Below, one piece after another: positions 52,338 through 61,433 of a stretch of DNA of 61,576 bases. Numbering within the stretch: position 1 is the first letter of the stretch; every line of letters starts with the position of its first letter. The DNA comes from Sphingopyxis panaciterrulae. Lineage in GTDB: Bacteria; Pseudomonadota; Alphaproteobacteria; Sphingomonadales; Sphingomonadaceae. The position numbers and the translations under genes are program-made. The notes under the pieces were generated by a model. It was not told the origin of the DNA. It searched no databases and saw only the letters and a list, made by a program, of their open reading frames with translations. The stretch spans positions 1 through 61,576 of the forward strand of contig NZ_JACIJH010000018.1 of the NCBI RefSeq assembly GCF_014199295.1, read 5' to 3'.

Positions 52338-53042
52338 TCAAAGCGACGCAAGAATTTCCATCCGTTTGACCTGATATTCCTCTTCGCTGATCAAGCCGCC
52401 GTCGCGTAGCGATTGCAGGTGCCGCAGCCGGCCCTCGACACTCTCTCGGCTCGCATCCGGCGCCCAAGCGGCGCGGCGAACGATGTCGGCATCGATCCGC
52501 AGCCGGTCGGCCAGCGCGCCCCGGAACTCGGCAATGATTGGCGGATCGGCATCGGCGGCGCGGCGCGATTTCACCAGCGGGAGCAAAAGGATCAACACCA
52601 GCGCCGCGCTCAGAAAGAGCAGCGTATAATAGACGGCCGCCGCGCCGATGGTTCGCAACGTAATGTCGCGTTGGCGGCCATCGAGATCGAGACAGAAGAT
52701 ATTGCGCGCGATACCCTGCTGTCCCGGCTTGTAGGAATAGCTCCGCGATTGGGTTTCGACCGTCCCGTCGCAGACATATGGTGCGGCGACCGTCACCAGC
52801 GGCGGATGAATAGCCCCGCCGGCGCTTGCCACCATCAACCCGCAAAAAGCACAGACGAGAATCAGCGCCGACAATCCGCATCCCCACCGCACTGCGGGTC
52901 CGGTCAGATTGCAGGAGGTGTTTCCCTGCCCCCTGCGGCGCAAGGCCGCGCGACCGACAAGCGTCAGGGCCAGTATGATCGCCGGTCCCAGCAGGAAAGG
53001 GAACAGGACCATGCCCACGGTGAATATCGTCGAATCTTCCAT
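52338..53042 (-). CDS. Membrane protein with C-terminal SHOCT domain
   Basis: A 234-residue protein with three membrane helices: 'FPFLLGPAIILALTLVG', 'GLSALILVCAFCGLMVASAG' and 'AVYYTLLFLSAALVLILLLP'. A loop of about 60 residues lies between helices 2 and 3. The C-terminal 'VEGRLRHLQSLRDGGLISEE' followed by 'EYQVKRMEIL' is a classic SHOCT domain. SHOCT modules are short helical pairs thought to mediate oligomerisation. Function unknown. It is the last of three co-oriented genes. Confidence 0.8.
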   Translation of the reverse strand: MEDSTIFTVGMVLFPFLLGPAIILALTLVGRAALRRRGQGNTSCNLTGPAVRWGCGLSALILVCAFCGLMVASAGGAIHPPLVTVAAPYVCDGTVETQSRSYSYKPGQQGIARNIFCLDLDGRQRDITLRTIGAAAVYYTLLFLSAALVLILLLPLVKSRRAADADPPIIAEFRGALADRLRIDADIVRRAAWAPDASRESVEGRLRHLQSLRDGGLISEEEYQVKRMEILASL

Positions 53043-53045
53043 CGT

Positions 53046-54374
53046 CTATCGCCCGGAGGGCCATGGGGTGGCCGCCTCTGTGCCAGTCATGGCGGCGAGG
53101 CAGAAGCGTTCGGGCGCGTCCGCTTCGGGATCGGCGAGAAATTCGTCGCCGCAGTCATTGCGCGTCGCCCACAGGAACGTGCCATGATCTGCGGACACGG
53201 CATAGGGCTGGTCGCCGCGTCCGGTGCCGGCGATGCGCCGTTCGGCGTGCGTCGCCAAGTCGAACTGCGCGATCCCGGTGTCGGCGGGATAGATCAGGCG
53301 CGACCGCGCATCGTCGAACAGGAATTGCGCCAGTTCCCAACCGCCCCACGCGACCAGATAGGGCGCGCCGAGGGGATTGCGGGCACGGATGTGGAGATCG
53401 ATCGTGCCCCGACCGCGATCCGCCGTCCAGACCAACCAGCGGTCATTGCCGCGAAGCGACTGGACGGCGTCGAGATCGTCGGAAAATTCGTCCTCCCGAT
53501 ACACCAGTCCGCCCGTCACCGATTCCCACCGATCCTGCGCCTCGGCGGGCTTGTCGCGCAGACGGCGGCTGCCTGTGGCCGTCGCGGCGTAATAGGCGGT
53601 CGGACCGCTCTCGCCGTCGCTGCCGTCGCCCCACAGCGAAGCGATCGCGAACAGCGTGTCACCTCGCCAGGCCAGCCCGGTGATCGCGGCCACGACATCG
53701 GCGGGATGCTGCGCGCGCGTGTCTGGCCGCGGCGTCGCGGCCGTCAGCTTGCGGTCGGCCACGCGATAGAGCCACAACTGGTCGGGACCGTCGAGTTCGC
53801 GGCTGGGCAGCAGGATGGCGACATGGCTGCCATCGGGCGACAGCCGCATCCCCGCAACCGGCACCCGCCCCGTCTCGACCAGTTCGGGCCGCGCGCGGGC
53901 GATGGGGCCAAGGTCGATTTCGCCAATCACCCGTGTCGCGATCGGCGCCGCGGCACGGTCGCCGAGGGTCTGGCGGCGACCCTGATAAACGATCGTCATG
54001 CAGTCATAGGCCTGATCATGGATCGAAGAGGCGGGATCGTTCAACTCGGCGAAGCTGCGGTCCGCGGCGCAGCGGCGGTCGCGTTCGCTCACCCAGTCGC
54101 GCTGCTCCGCCACGAGTTCCGCGCGCGCCGGACCGCTCAGCTTGTCCAGCACGGCGCGATAGCTTCGCGACAGCGCCAGGTCCTGCCAGCGCAAGGCGGC
54201 GTTGGCGCGGATGAAGCGATCGACCGCGCGCGTCGCCTTGCCGCAATCGAAGCTTGCCGGAACGGTGGCGGATGGCGCGGGCTGCGCGCGCGATGGAACA
54301 AGCATCGTCTCGCCAAAGACGACAGCAGCAGACAGGAACAGGCCGCCTAAGCGAATCGTCAACCCGCTAGTCAT
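53046..54374 (-). CDS. LprI-like domain fused to beta-propeller-like protein, secreted
   Basis: A 442-residue secreted protein. After the signal segment ('GGLFLSAAVVFGETMLVPS'), residues ~35-115 match the LprI/DUF1311 domain: 'FDCGKATRAVDRFIRANAAL', 'SRSYRAVLDKLSGPARAELV' and 'RDWVSERDRRC'. This domain occurs in lysozyme inhibitors. The remaining ~300 residues have repeated 'GSHVAILLPSRELDGPDQLW', 'GLAWRGDTLFAIASLWG' and 'RWLVWTADRGRGTIDL' segments resembling a WD40/TolB-like propeller. The start ATG at 54374 overlaps the upstream stop by 8 bases. Such a fusion is uncommon; a role in envelope surveillance is speculative. Confidence 0.72.
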   Translation of the reverse strand: MTSGLTIRLGGLFLSAAVVFGETMLVPSRAQPAPSATVPASFDCGKATRAVDRFIRANAALRWQDLALSRSYRAVLDKLSGPARAELVAEQRDWVSERDRRCAADRSFAELNDPASSIHDQAYDCMTIVYQGRRQTLGDRAAAPIATRVIGEIDLGPIARARPELVETGRVPVAGMRLSPDGSHVAILLPSRELDGPDQLWLYRVADRKLTAATPRPDTRAQHPADVVAAITGLAWRGDTLFAIASLWGDGSDGESGPTAYYAATATGSRRLRDKPAEAQDRWESVTGGLVYREDEFSDDLDAVQSLRGNDRWLVWTADRGRGTIDLHIRARNPLGAPYLVAWGGWELAQFLFDDARSRLIYPADTGIAQFDLATHAERRIAGTGRGDQPYAVSADHGTFLWATRNDCGDEFLADPEADAPERFCLAAMTGTEAATPWPSGR

Positions 54375-55176
54375 GGACGACAATGCGCGGATCGTCGCAC
54401 AGGTTCTGCTGGCCGATGGGCAAGGGATCGCTACAGCAATCCTCCTCCTTTTCCTCGAACAGGACGGAAATTTCATAGGTGCAAACGCCGCCGGGGATGG
54501 TGAAGGTCCGCCGGCGCCCCGGAGCCAGCCCCTCATAGCCGAAGGCGTCGGAGTTCAGTTCGATATCATCTGGCTCGCGAAGCGCGATCTCCTCGACGCG
54601 GCGGCGGGTCTTGTTCGTCACGGTTACGGTAAGGTCGGCGGCGGGCGCCGCCCGCGCGGCGGTGCCGCAAAGCGCGATCAGCGGCCGCGCCGCCGCTACG
54701 ACGCCATCGAGCGGATAGCGCGCCGCGACCCCGCCCACGTCGATCGTCAGCTGTCCCTCCGCCGCCAGTATCGATTCGAGCGGCGCATCGAGCGGCACTT
54801 GCGCCTTCAGATGCAGCAGATCGTCCATCTCCTGCGTCTGCACCGTTGCGCGAAAGGCCGCGACCGCACGCCCGTTGCTCAGACGAACCGGCAGGCTCTG
54901 CCCTGCCGCCGCGCGAAGTGGTGGATGGGTCATATAGGCCGATAGTTCCTGGCCACGCTTGTGGCAGATGAAGATCAGCGACGTATCGTCGCTCTCGGGC
55001 ACGCCATAGACGAGCCGCGTCTGCTCGCCATGATCGACGCCATACCAGCGTGGCCGTTCATCCTGCGCTTCGGTCGGCACGGCAGCAAGAACCAGCACGG
55101 ATGCGAGCAGTGCGCGCCAATGCCGCGGGGTTGGCGATCCTGGAAATCGGGCCCTTGCTTGCCCTTTGCGGGTCAT
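54367..55176 (-). CDS. Secreted protein of unknown function
   Basis: A 269-residue protein with an N-terminal signal ('HWRALLASVLVLAAVPTEAQ'). The first half has a 'LIFICHKRGQELSAYMTHPP' strand pair and 'QSLPVRLSNGRAVAAFRATV'. The second has 'LTVTVTNKTRRRVEEIALRE', a cysteine-rich 'VLFEEKEEDCCSDPLPIGQQ' and another cysteine ('NLCDDPRI'). The beta-rich pattern suggests an exported domain; I do not recognise the family. The ATG at 55176 was chosen. It is the first gene of a three-gene minus-strand operon with the LprI-like and SHOCT genes. Confidence 0.65.
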   Translation of the reverse strand: MTRKGQARARFPGSPTPRHWRALLASVLVLAAVPTEAQDERPRWYGVDHGEQTRLVYGVPESDDTSLIFICHKRGQELSAYMTHPPLRAAAGQSLPVRLSNGRAVAAFRATVQTQEMDDLLHLKAQVPLDAPLESILAAEGQLTIDVGGVAARYPLDGVVAAARPLIALCGTAARAAPAADLTVTVTNKTRRRVEEIALREPDDIELNSDAFGYEGLAPGRRRTFTIPGGVCTYEISVLFEEKEEDCCSDPLPIGQQNLCDDPRIVVHD

Positions 55177-55544
55177 GGCTTCTGTCTCCGGGCTTTTCGG
55201 AGGGAGGGCCTGCCCGTGCTGCACAACATACGGGCAGGCCCGACGGGGAAGACCGGACAGGGACGGAGGAAAGCCGATCGGCAGTCTCTCCCCATTCGGC
55301 CCGCTGATACGCCGACGGGTCGCTGCCGACGCATCTGCTCCCGCATCAAGTTCCGGGCGCCGGCGAGAAATCGGCGGGCATCGGATTCGGCAATGGGTGT
55401 TCGCGCATCATTTTCTCCCTGCCCCGCCGTGATGCCATGCCGGCTCGCATCCGTCTCGGACCAAAGGGAACGCGAGGTGGACCAGGCGGCACTCGGTCGA
55501 TAGGGTGCGATCTTTAGCGTCGCCCCGCCATCGTTGGCGGCGCG
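55177..55544. other. Divergent 368-base gap with a strong hairpin
   Basis: This gap lies between the secreted-protein operon and the divergent AraC-family gene and must contain both promoters. It includes the perfect 12-base hairpin at 55206-55241. Other short open frames here have no support. Confidence 0.5.
55206..55241. repeat. Perfect 12-base inverted repeat
   Basis: GGGCCTGCCCGT (55206-55217) pairs perfectly with ACGGGCAGGCCC (55230-55241) around a 12-base loop. No T run follows on either strand, so it is not a simple terminator. It sits 30 bases upstream of the minus-strand ATG at 55176 and could act in its leader RNA or as a regulator site. Confidence 0.7.
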
Positions 55545-56531
55545 ATGCCACTGGAGGGGCGCGGCGTGGATTCGGCTTTTCTGTCGCAGCGATTATCGAC
55601 CGCCTCGATTCCAGCCCGCGAGCGCCTGCCGATGTGGCGCGAGGTCTTCGGCCAGGCGATGGTTCGGATCGACATAGAGCCGGCGGCGGACACGCCATTT
55701 CACGCCGAAGGAACGCTGTGCGCGCTGCCGGGTGCCGCCTATGCCTCGGTCTTCGCATCGCCGGTGCGGGTAACGCGAACGCACTGTCTGATTGCCGCCG
55801 ATCCGGCGGAGATGCTCTATCTGATCACCGCGGACGCGCCGCTGGAAATCAAGCAAGGCGGGCAGGAGCATATATTGGCGCCGGGCGACTCGATCTTCGT
55901 GCGCGGCGGCGAGGTCAGCGCCATAGCTTGCCCGAGCCGGAGCCGTTTCACCAATATCGCCATCGCGCTCGACGATCTGCGCGCCTTCTATTCCGACGCG
56001 GACGATCTGGCGATGCGGGTGGTGCCGCGGCAGAACGACTTGCTGGGCCTTCTCCATGCCTATGTAGACATGCTTCGCCTGCGCGCCGCGGCGGCTGCGG
56101 GCGCGGCGGGGCCGCTTGTTGCCGGACATATCCGCGACCTGATCGCCGCCATCGCGGCGGGGGATATCGACGGCCCGCCGCTGCCCGAACAGCCTGGCGT
56201 GAAAGCGGCGCGGCTGCGAGCAATCAAGGCCGAGGTCGCGCGCCGGCTGTGCGATCCGCACCTGGGCGCCGAGGATGTCGCGCGGCGATGCGCGATCAGC
56301 CCGCGCTATGTCCGCCGTCTGTTTCAGGAGGAGGGCAGCAGCTTTTCCGCCCACGTCCTCGGACACCGGCTCGACCGGGCGCATCGCCTGCTGTTGCACC
56401 CGGGACAGACGTCGGGAACGATCTCGGCGATCGCCTATGCCTGCGGCTTCGGCGATCTATCCTATTTCAACCGCACCTTCCGCCGACGCTTCGGAATGAC
56501 CCCGTCGGATTTGCGCGGGAAAAGTGCCTGA
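55545..56531 (+). CDS. AraC-family transcriptional regulator
   Basis: A 328-residue regulator. The N-terminal half is an AraC_binding_2-like cupin domain ('LPMWREVFGQAMVRIDIEPA', 'LITADAPLEIKQGGQEHILA', 'GDSIFVRGGEVSAI'). The C-terminal pair of HTH motifs is 'GAEDVARRCAISPRYVRRLF' and 'GTISAIAYACGFGDLSYFNR', followed by the diagnostic 'FRRRFGMTPSDLR'. A GTG at 55566 is an alternative start. Ligand unknown. It is divergent from the secreted-protein operon, a possible target. Confidence 0.9.
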   Translation: MPLEGRGVDSAFLSQRLSTASIPARERLPMWREVFGQAMVRIDIEPAADTPFHAEGTLCALPGAAYASVFASPVRVTRTHCLIAADPAEMLYLITADAPLEIKQGGQEHILAPGDSIFVRGGEVSAIACPSRSRFTNIAIALDDLRAFYSDADDLAMRVVPRQNDLLGLLHAYVDMLRLRAAAAAGAAGPLVAGHIRDLIAAIAAGDIDGPPLPEQPGVKAARLRAIKAEVARRLCDPHLGAEDVARRCAISPRYVRRLFQEEGSSFSAHVLGHRLDRAHRLLLHPGQTSGTISAIAYACGFGDLSYFNRTFRRRFGMTPSDLRGKSA

Positions 56532-56560
56532 CAACCCGGGATTGATCGGGGCGAACTGAA

Positions 56561-57454
56561 TCACGCCTTGCGACAAGCTCGCTGCCAATCGGCGAACACG
56601 CCCTGCCATCCCCACCCCGACTGGTGGACCAGTTCGGTCAAAACATGCGCCAGATTGGCGGGGGCCGACGCCGCATCCTTGTCTCCCGCGATCTCGACGC
56701 GACCGTCTGCGATGCGCAGCGCAATCTGCCGCCGAATGGCCTCGCTCGGCGGCGTCACGGTCAGGCTGGCGTCATAGATCAGGTCGGCATCGGGGTGGGT
56801 GCCATCGCGTGGACGGAGGCTGCTGCTCATCCGGGCTTCGCTTGCGTCCATCGGCTTGTCGCCGCGGATCAGCGACACCTCGCGCGCCAGCACGCAATGC
56901 CGTTCAGATACAAAGGTCAGCCGCATCCCGATCGTCCGCTTTCCGTCGCGAAATTCGCGGGAAACAAGCAGCCGGTCGGGCCGTCCCGCCGGTGTCTCGA
57001 TCCTGAGTTCGAGCCCTGCATTCGCCAGCGACCGGACCCGCTGCTTCAGCCTGTGTTCGGCGAGCGGCATGGCGCCGGGCGCTGGCGGCACCCAGGCCGT
57101 CCAGGCCGCGAGCCACAGCATGAAAACGATCATGATCGCGAGATAGGCGCCGCCGAAGGTCAGCAGAAACCGCCATTGCACGAACCAGTTTTCCGGACCG
57201 CTTCGCATCACATAGATGGCGGGGATGAACGCCCCGAACATGGTGAGTGCCCAGGCGGTGATGCCTATCTGCGAACGACCGCCTTCGCCCGCCAATATGG
57301 CCCACAGCAGCAAGCCGAACGGCAGCAGCGCACAGACGATCCCCATGGGCGCGATCCGGCCATCGCGCAGCCACAGCCAGCCGAGCGACGCAGCGCCCGC
57401 CAGCAGTAACAGCAGCACGGCGGCGACCACCGGCGGGTTCAGTAGCCGGTTCAC
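56561..57454 (-). CDS. Membrane protein of unknown function
   Basis: A 297-residue protein with four membrane helices in the first 125 residues: 'VVAAVLLLLLAGAASLGWL', 'GIVCALLPFGLLLWAILAG', 'WALTMFGAFIPAIYVMR' and 'FGGAYLAIMIVFMLWLAAW'. A soluble C-terminal domain of about 170 residues follows ('ANAGLELRIETPAGRPDRLL', 'DLIYDASLTVTPPSEAI'). It is translationally coupled by ATGA to the upstream TPM-domain gene. I do not recognise a family. Confidence 0.7.
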   Translation of the reverse strand: MNRLLNPPVVAAVLLLLLAGAASLGWLWLRDGRIAPMGIVCALLPFGLLLWAILAGEGGRSQIGITAWALTMFGAFIPAIYVMRSGPENWFVQWRFLLTFGGAYLAIMIVFMLWLAAWTAWVPPAPGAMPLAEHRLKQRVRSLANAGLELRIETPAGRPDRLLVSREFRDGKRTIGMRLTFVSERHCVLAREVSLIRGDKPMDASEARMSSSLRPRDGTHPDADLIYDASLTVTPPSEAIRRQIALRIADGRVEIAGDKDAASAPANLAHVLTELVHQSGWGWQGVFADWQRACRKA

Positions 57455-58416
57455 GGCTTCTCCGGGCCTGCCACCTTGGCGATGATCCTCTCCACGCCCG
57501 CCTCGATCCCGCCGGGGACATCGCCGCGCCGGAACCGCGGCAGGACCGCCCCGTCCAATATCGCCTGCGCGGCGGCATCGGGCAGGCGGGCCGCAAGATC
57601 GCGGCCGACCGCGATCCGCGCCTGCCGCTCGTTCGGCGCGACCAGCAGCAGGATGCCGTTGTCCTTCATGCCACGGCGATCGGCGATTTCGGCCCCGAAG
57701 CGCGCGATCTCGGTCCCGCCGAGCGACGGCGTCGTGACGACGACAAGCCGGTGTCCGCTATTCTGCTCGAAGGTCTGGATCAGGAAGGCGATCGCCACTT
57801 TGCGGTCATCGGACAGCAATTTGGCTTCGTCGGCGATGTGGCCTTGCGCGAGCCGGAAAGCGATACCGGCATCATCCTGTTGCACCGCATCGGCCCAGCT
57901 TTCCGCGCCCAGATCGATGCGCGTGATGCGCGGTGGCTTGCCGGGGCCGTCGATCGGCAGATACCAGATGCGCGCGGGCATGCCGTTCGCCAGGCGTACC
58001 GCCGGCTTCTCCTCGGTGCTGCCGCGGTTGGCGAAGCCCGCTTCCAGCGCCCCCCAATTGACATCGAAATCGACGTCGCCGACCGAAAAACGCTCGTAAT
58101 GAGAGTAAAAGGTGGCGTCGGTACTCCGGCGCTTGCCGCGTGCACGCGCCATGCGCCAATCGTGGATCGGTCCTTCGACCTGCTTCGCCTCGCCCCTCGC
58201 CACCGCCTGCGTGACGCGGCGATAGTCCCACCACGGCACCGCGCCCGACGCGAGCATCGTGAAGACGCCGATCACGATGATGGGATAGCTGTTCCAGCCC
58301 GGTTTTCCGAACCCCCATTTCATCACCGCGCCGACGAGGATCAGCGCCAGCCCGATCAGCGGAAACTGCCAGTCGATGCTGTCGTTCGCGATGTTATAAA
58401 CCGTCGTGTAGGTCAT
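57451..58416 (-). CDS. TPM-domain membrane protein
   Basis: A 321-residue protein. Two N-terminal helices ('LIGLALILVGAVMKWGFG', 'PIIVIGVFTMLASGAVPW') frame a short loop, and a DUF3592-like segment follows ('YSHYERFSVGDVDFDVNWGA'). The C-terminal TPM phosphatase-like domain spans ~195-321: 'LIQTFEQNSGHRLVVVTTPS', 'GMKDNGILLLVAPNERQARI' and 'AQAILDGAVLPRFRRGD'. TPM domains occur in envelope- and photosystem-associated proteins. The fusion with a DUF3592-like N-terminus is less usual. Its stop overlaps the next gene start (ATGA). Confidence 0.82.
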   Translation of the reverse strand: MTYTTVYNIANDSIDWQFPLIGLALILVGAVMKWGFGKPGWNSYPIIVIGVFTMLASGAVPWWDYRRVTQAVARGEAKQVEGPIHDWRMARARGKRRSTDATFYSHYERFSVGDVDFDVNWGALEAGFANRGSTEEKPAVRLANGMPARIWYLPIDGPGKPPRITRIDLGAESWADAVQQDDAGIAFRLAQGHIADEAKLLSDDRKVAIAFLIQTFEQNSGHRLVVVTTPSLGGTEIARFGAEIADRRGMKDNGILLLVAPNERQARIAVGRDLAARLPDAAAQAILDGAVLPRFRRGDVPGGIEAGVERIIAKVAGPEKP

Positions 58417-58444
58417 CGATGCGCCTCGGTCGCGCCGCCCGCCG

Positions 58445-59125
58445 TCAGCTTTTCAGGTAACGCTCGCCGCAGGCCGTCATCACATCGACCGGTGGCCCCA
58501 GCCGCACTGCCTTGGCCAGCGCGCGCATCGCGATCTCGCCGACATGATCATCATCCTCCGCCGGATAAACTTCGTTGTTCAATTGTTGTTCGAGCTGGCC
58601 GTTGAGCTTGACCCAGGTCGCGGCGCGGGGATCGGGCGCGATCTCGCTTTGCGCGAAGATCTGAAGCAGCACGGTCGATAGCACATAGCATTGGGTGCGC
58701 GTGTCGCGCGTATCAGTCGGCAGGCCCTTGAATGTGCCCGCCTGCGTCTCCGGGAACGCCTTGGCGCAGGGGGCAGTGTAGCTCGCGGCATTCTTGTCGG
58801 CGACGAGCTTGTCCTGCAATCCCTTGTCCTGCGTGCCGATGCTCTCGATCTTGGCGACGACCTTGGCCGGGTCGCCGAGGTCGCCGTCCGTCCCGGCGAG
58901 CAGCGCGAAATGCAGCGCGTGGCTCGCGGCGTCGAGCGGGACCGAGCCCTTGCCGACCTTTTCCTGCGTCAGGGTCATGGTTGCGCCATAGCAGAGCCCC
59001 GCGCTTTCCGTCCGGTCCGCGGGGAGTGTGACCTCCGGCGCGCCGCCGCAGCCGGAGAGGATCAGGCTTATGCAGGCTGCCATCCCGAACGTTCTACCCC
59101 AGTTTAGATTCAACTCGCCCCGCAT
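58445..59125 (-). CDS. Lipoprotein of unknown function
   Basis: A 226-residue protein with a lipoprotein signal ending in lipobox 'LILSGC'. The mature part contains 'LCYGATMTLTQEKVGKGSVP', 'HALHFALLAGTDGDLGDPAK' and a helical cysteine-containing C-terminus ('PPVDVMTACGERY'). The start ATG at 59125 was preferred over an upstream one because it gives a compact signal. It is 28 bases upstream of the TPM gene on the same strand and probably in the same operon. Confidence 0.75.
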   Translation of the reverse strand: MRGELNLNWGRTFGMAACISLILSGCGGAPEVTLPADRTESAGLCYGATMTLTQEKVGKGSVPLDAASHALHFALLAGTDGDLGDPAKVVAKIESIGTQDKGLQDKLVADKNAASYTAPCAKAFPETQAGTFKGLPTDTRDTRTQCYVLSTVLLQIFAQSEIAPDPRAATWVKLNGQLEQQLNNEVYPAEDDDHVGEIAMRALAKAVRLGPPVDVMTACGERYLKS

Positions 59126-59682
59126 TGCGATTTCTCCTGTCAAGTCGCGCGGCATGCCGATGGACAATCCGTTCGCGCCCGGGAGATAATGGACGGTCGA
59201 TCCCCGCATGTCGCGGACCATGAGGAACCGGGCATGGGATTATTCGGCACTGGACGGCTGATCGTGTGTCGGGACTGATTTGTCTACTCCGGTTCCGATT
59301 CGAGAAGCTCCCTATCACGAGGCGGGCAGGCAAACCGAGACGGCCCCCTGCTCCGCTTCTGAAGCTGTGACGCCGGGGCAGCTGGAGCAATGGGGTCGCG
59401 CGCGCGACGCGTGATGGGGATATGGAGCCAGTCGCTTCCATCACTCCCTTCGCCGGCCTCTCAGCGACCCTGGCGTGCCGCACGGATTTTCGGCGGCGAG
59501 GAGTTGCGTCAGGCCAATGGGGCCGGCCGCTTCTTCTCTTTCGAGAAGCGCCGATCCCATTGGCCGGGCTGCGCGAACCCTCCCGTGCCTCTTGCCGCCA
59601 AGAAATCCGCACAGCCCTAGGGATTCTGCGACGATCTCGAAAGCCAGTCGCGCGACACGGCCGACACGGGAATCGGTTGTGA
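59126..59682. other. Gap before the decayed junction
   Basis: About 560 bases with no supported gene. Candidate frames are GC-rich shadows without ribosome sites. The stretch carries no tRNA, clear repeat or terminator that I can recognise, and no copy of the tRNA-Gly 3' end. It probably represents degraded sequence at a recombination junction. Confidence 0.5.
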
Positions 59683-59886
59683 CTGATCGAGCGGCGATAC
59701 GCGCAATCGGTCGATCGCTGGCAGCCCTATATCACAGAGGCGTCGGCGCGTTTCGGCATCCCGGTCGAATGGATCGAGCACGTCATGCGCGTCGAAAGCG
59801 GTGGGCGGACGATGCTGGACGGTCGCCCGATCACCAGCCGCGCCGGCGCAATAGGGCTGATGCAGCTCATGCCGGGAACATGGGCC
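59683..59886 (+). pseudogene. Truncated lytic transglycosylase copy
   Basis: From 59701 the frame reads 'AQSVDRWQPYITEASARFGI', then 'PVEWIEHVMRVESGGRTMLD' and 'GLMQLMPGTWAD'. It is a diverged copy of residues ~21-82 of the complete transglycosylase at 36439. The signal peptide is gone: there is a stop at 59680-59682 and no start codon except an internal ATG at 59785. The homology ends abruptly at the WAD codon, after which another gene continues in frame. It is a remnant of a second conjugative-element copy. Confidence 0.8.
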
Positions 59887-61433
59887 GATCCGGCGCTAAG
59901 CCGCCTGGTGTGGATCGAGCGCGAAGGGCTTTCGGTGAGTTTCGATCTCGAGGCGGAGCGTGCCGCCCTGCGCAAGATCGTGCCGGGCTGGACGCTCGAG
60001 GATGCCGAGGATGAGATCTACCGGTCCACGTCGCGCGGCGGCTGGGTCGCCACCGATACCGAGCCGGGCGATCTCGAGGACGTGCCGATCGACGACCTCC
60101 TCGATGCATCCGATGCCCTTTCGGGCCGGACCCGGGACATTCTGGTCGAAAAACGCCCCTTCAAGGGTGTGTCGGAACGCTGGCCGGTCCGGGCGCTGGC
60201 CTCGCTTGTCCGGTCGGCCGGCGAGGGCGGCACGCGGGAACGGGAATGGTCGGATTTTCTTTGGCACGACGCGCGCTCGCAGGATCCGACGAGGTTCCGG
60301 ATATTGATCGCCGAGCGGCTTTCGTCGCTTTCGCAACCGATCTTTGGCGCCAATCTTCAGGCGGTCGCGGCATGGCTGAGCCGGGCCGGAAGCGCGCTGT
60401 CGCATGTCGCTCGCGGATCCTACCTCAAGATCTGGGAACGGGTCGTCGAAACCGCGATCGCCATGCCCGACGTGGCGCGGTCCTCGATCGTGAGCGACAC
60501 GGAAGGGATTGGCTGACCGCCTCCATCAATTCGCCGATGGGCCGCATGGCCACGTTGCTCGGCGACGAGTTTTCGTGGGAGGGGCCGGACCATGAGAGGA
60601 TGACGGATGAATGGCGGGCGCGTGCCGGGCATCTCCTGTCGGTACGAAGCGATCTCCGCTGCCATGTCATGGCGATCTTCGGCACGAGACTGAACTGGCT
60701 CTATCATGTCGATCCCGACTGGACCAGCCTGCACATCATCGAGCCTATCGAGCGCGAACCCGATGCGGACGCGTCGCTCGCGGCCATATCGTCGCTCCTG
60801 CGATATGGCGGCCAATGGTCCTTGCCCCTCTTCGTTCGCCTGAAGGGACTGATGGTCTCGTTGGCATCCCGCAAGGGCGACGAAGAGGATGAAGGCGTGG
60901 GTCTTGCCCTGCTTCGGGGTTGGAATTCGCCGGGGGCCGATGGCGAGCGGCTCGTTTCGGACAGCGAATTACGCGAGGCGCTCATCGTGATGGACGACCG
61001 CGGGCGAACCTCTGTACTTCGGAATCTGGGCTATTTGGCAGAGCAGGAGAAGGATTGGACGAAGGTCATCGAGTTTCTCGATCGGGTCTGGCCGCGTCAA
61101 CTCGTGGCCCGCACTTCCCGTGCCGCGGCGGAGCTTGCGAGCCTTGCCATGTCAGCAGGAGATCAGATGCCGGAGGTTACCTGCGCCGTCCTTCCATTCC
61201 TCACTGTCGCCGACGACGGCTGGGCCGATCCGATCCGGATCCGTCGCTCCGACGATAACATGGTAGAACGGTTCCCTGCGGAGCATGTCGCGATCCTTCA
61301 TGCCACGCTCGGTGTTGACGTCCGAAGTTGGGCTTGGGGGACGAGCGGGCTGATCGAACGGCTCGGACGGAACGAGACTGTGCGAAACGACCCCCGGCTT
61401 ATCGAACTGCGCCGGAGGATGGGGGGACGCTAA
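59887..61433 (+). pseudogene. 5'-truncated, frameshifted gene, possibly SIR2/DUF4020-type
   Basis: The frame fused to the transglycosylase remnant continues from 'ALSRLVWIEREGLSVSFDLE' to 60516. The protein sequence then goes on in another frame from 'DWLTASINSPMGRMATLLGD' to 61433. Adding one G to the GGG run at 60505-60507 would join them into '...TEGDWLTASINSPMG...'. The 'GRDWLTASINSP.G' segment and the charged helical C-terminus ('YLAEQEKDWTKVIEFLDRVW', 'ELRRRMGGR') remind me of the C-terminal DUF4020 region of SIR2-like antiphage proteins. The N-terminal SIR2 part is missing. The family call is tentative. Confidence 0.5.

Noticed and set aside
52413..54350. 645-residue plus-strand frame opposite the SHOCT and LprI-like genes
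   Set aside because: It spans two well-supported minus-strand genes and their junction. Its composition is that of a shadow frame.
59290..59325. Possible second attachment site with GGTTCCGATTCGAG resembling a tRNA T arm
   Set aside because: It shares only a few bases with the tRNA-Gly 3' end and does not continue into the acceptor stem or CCA.
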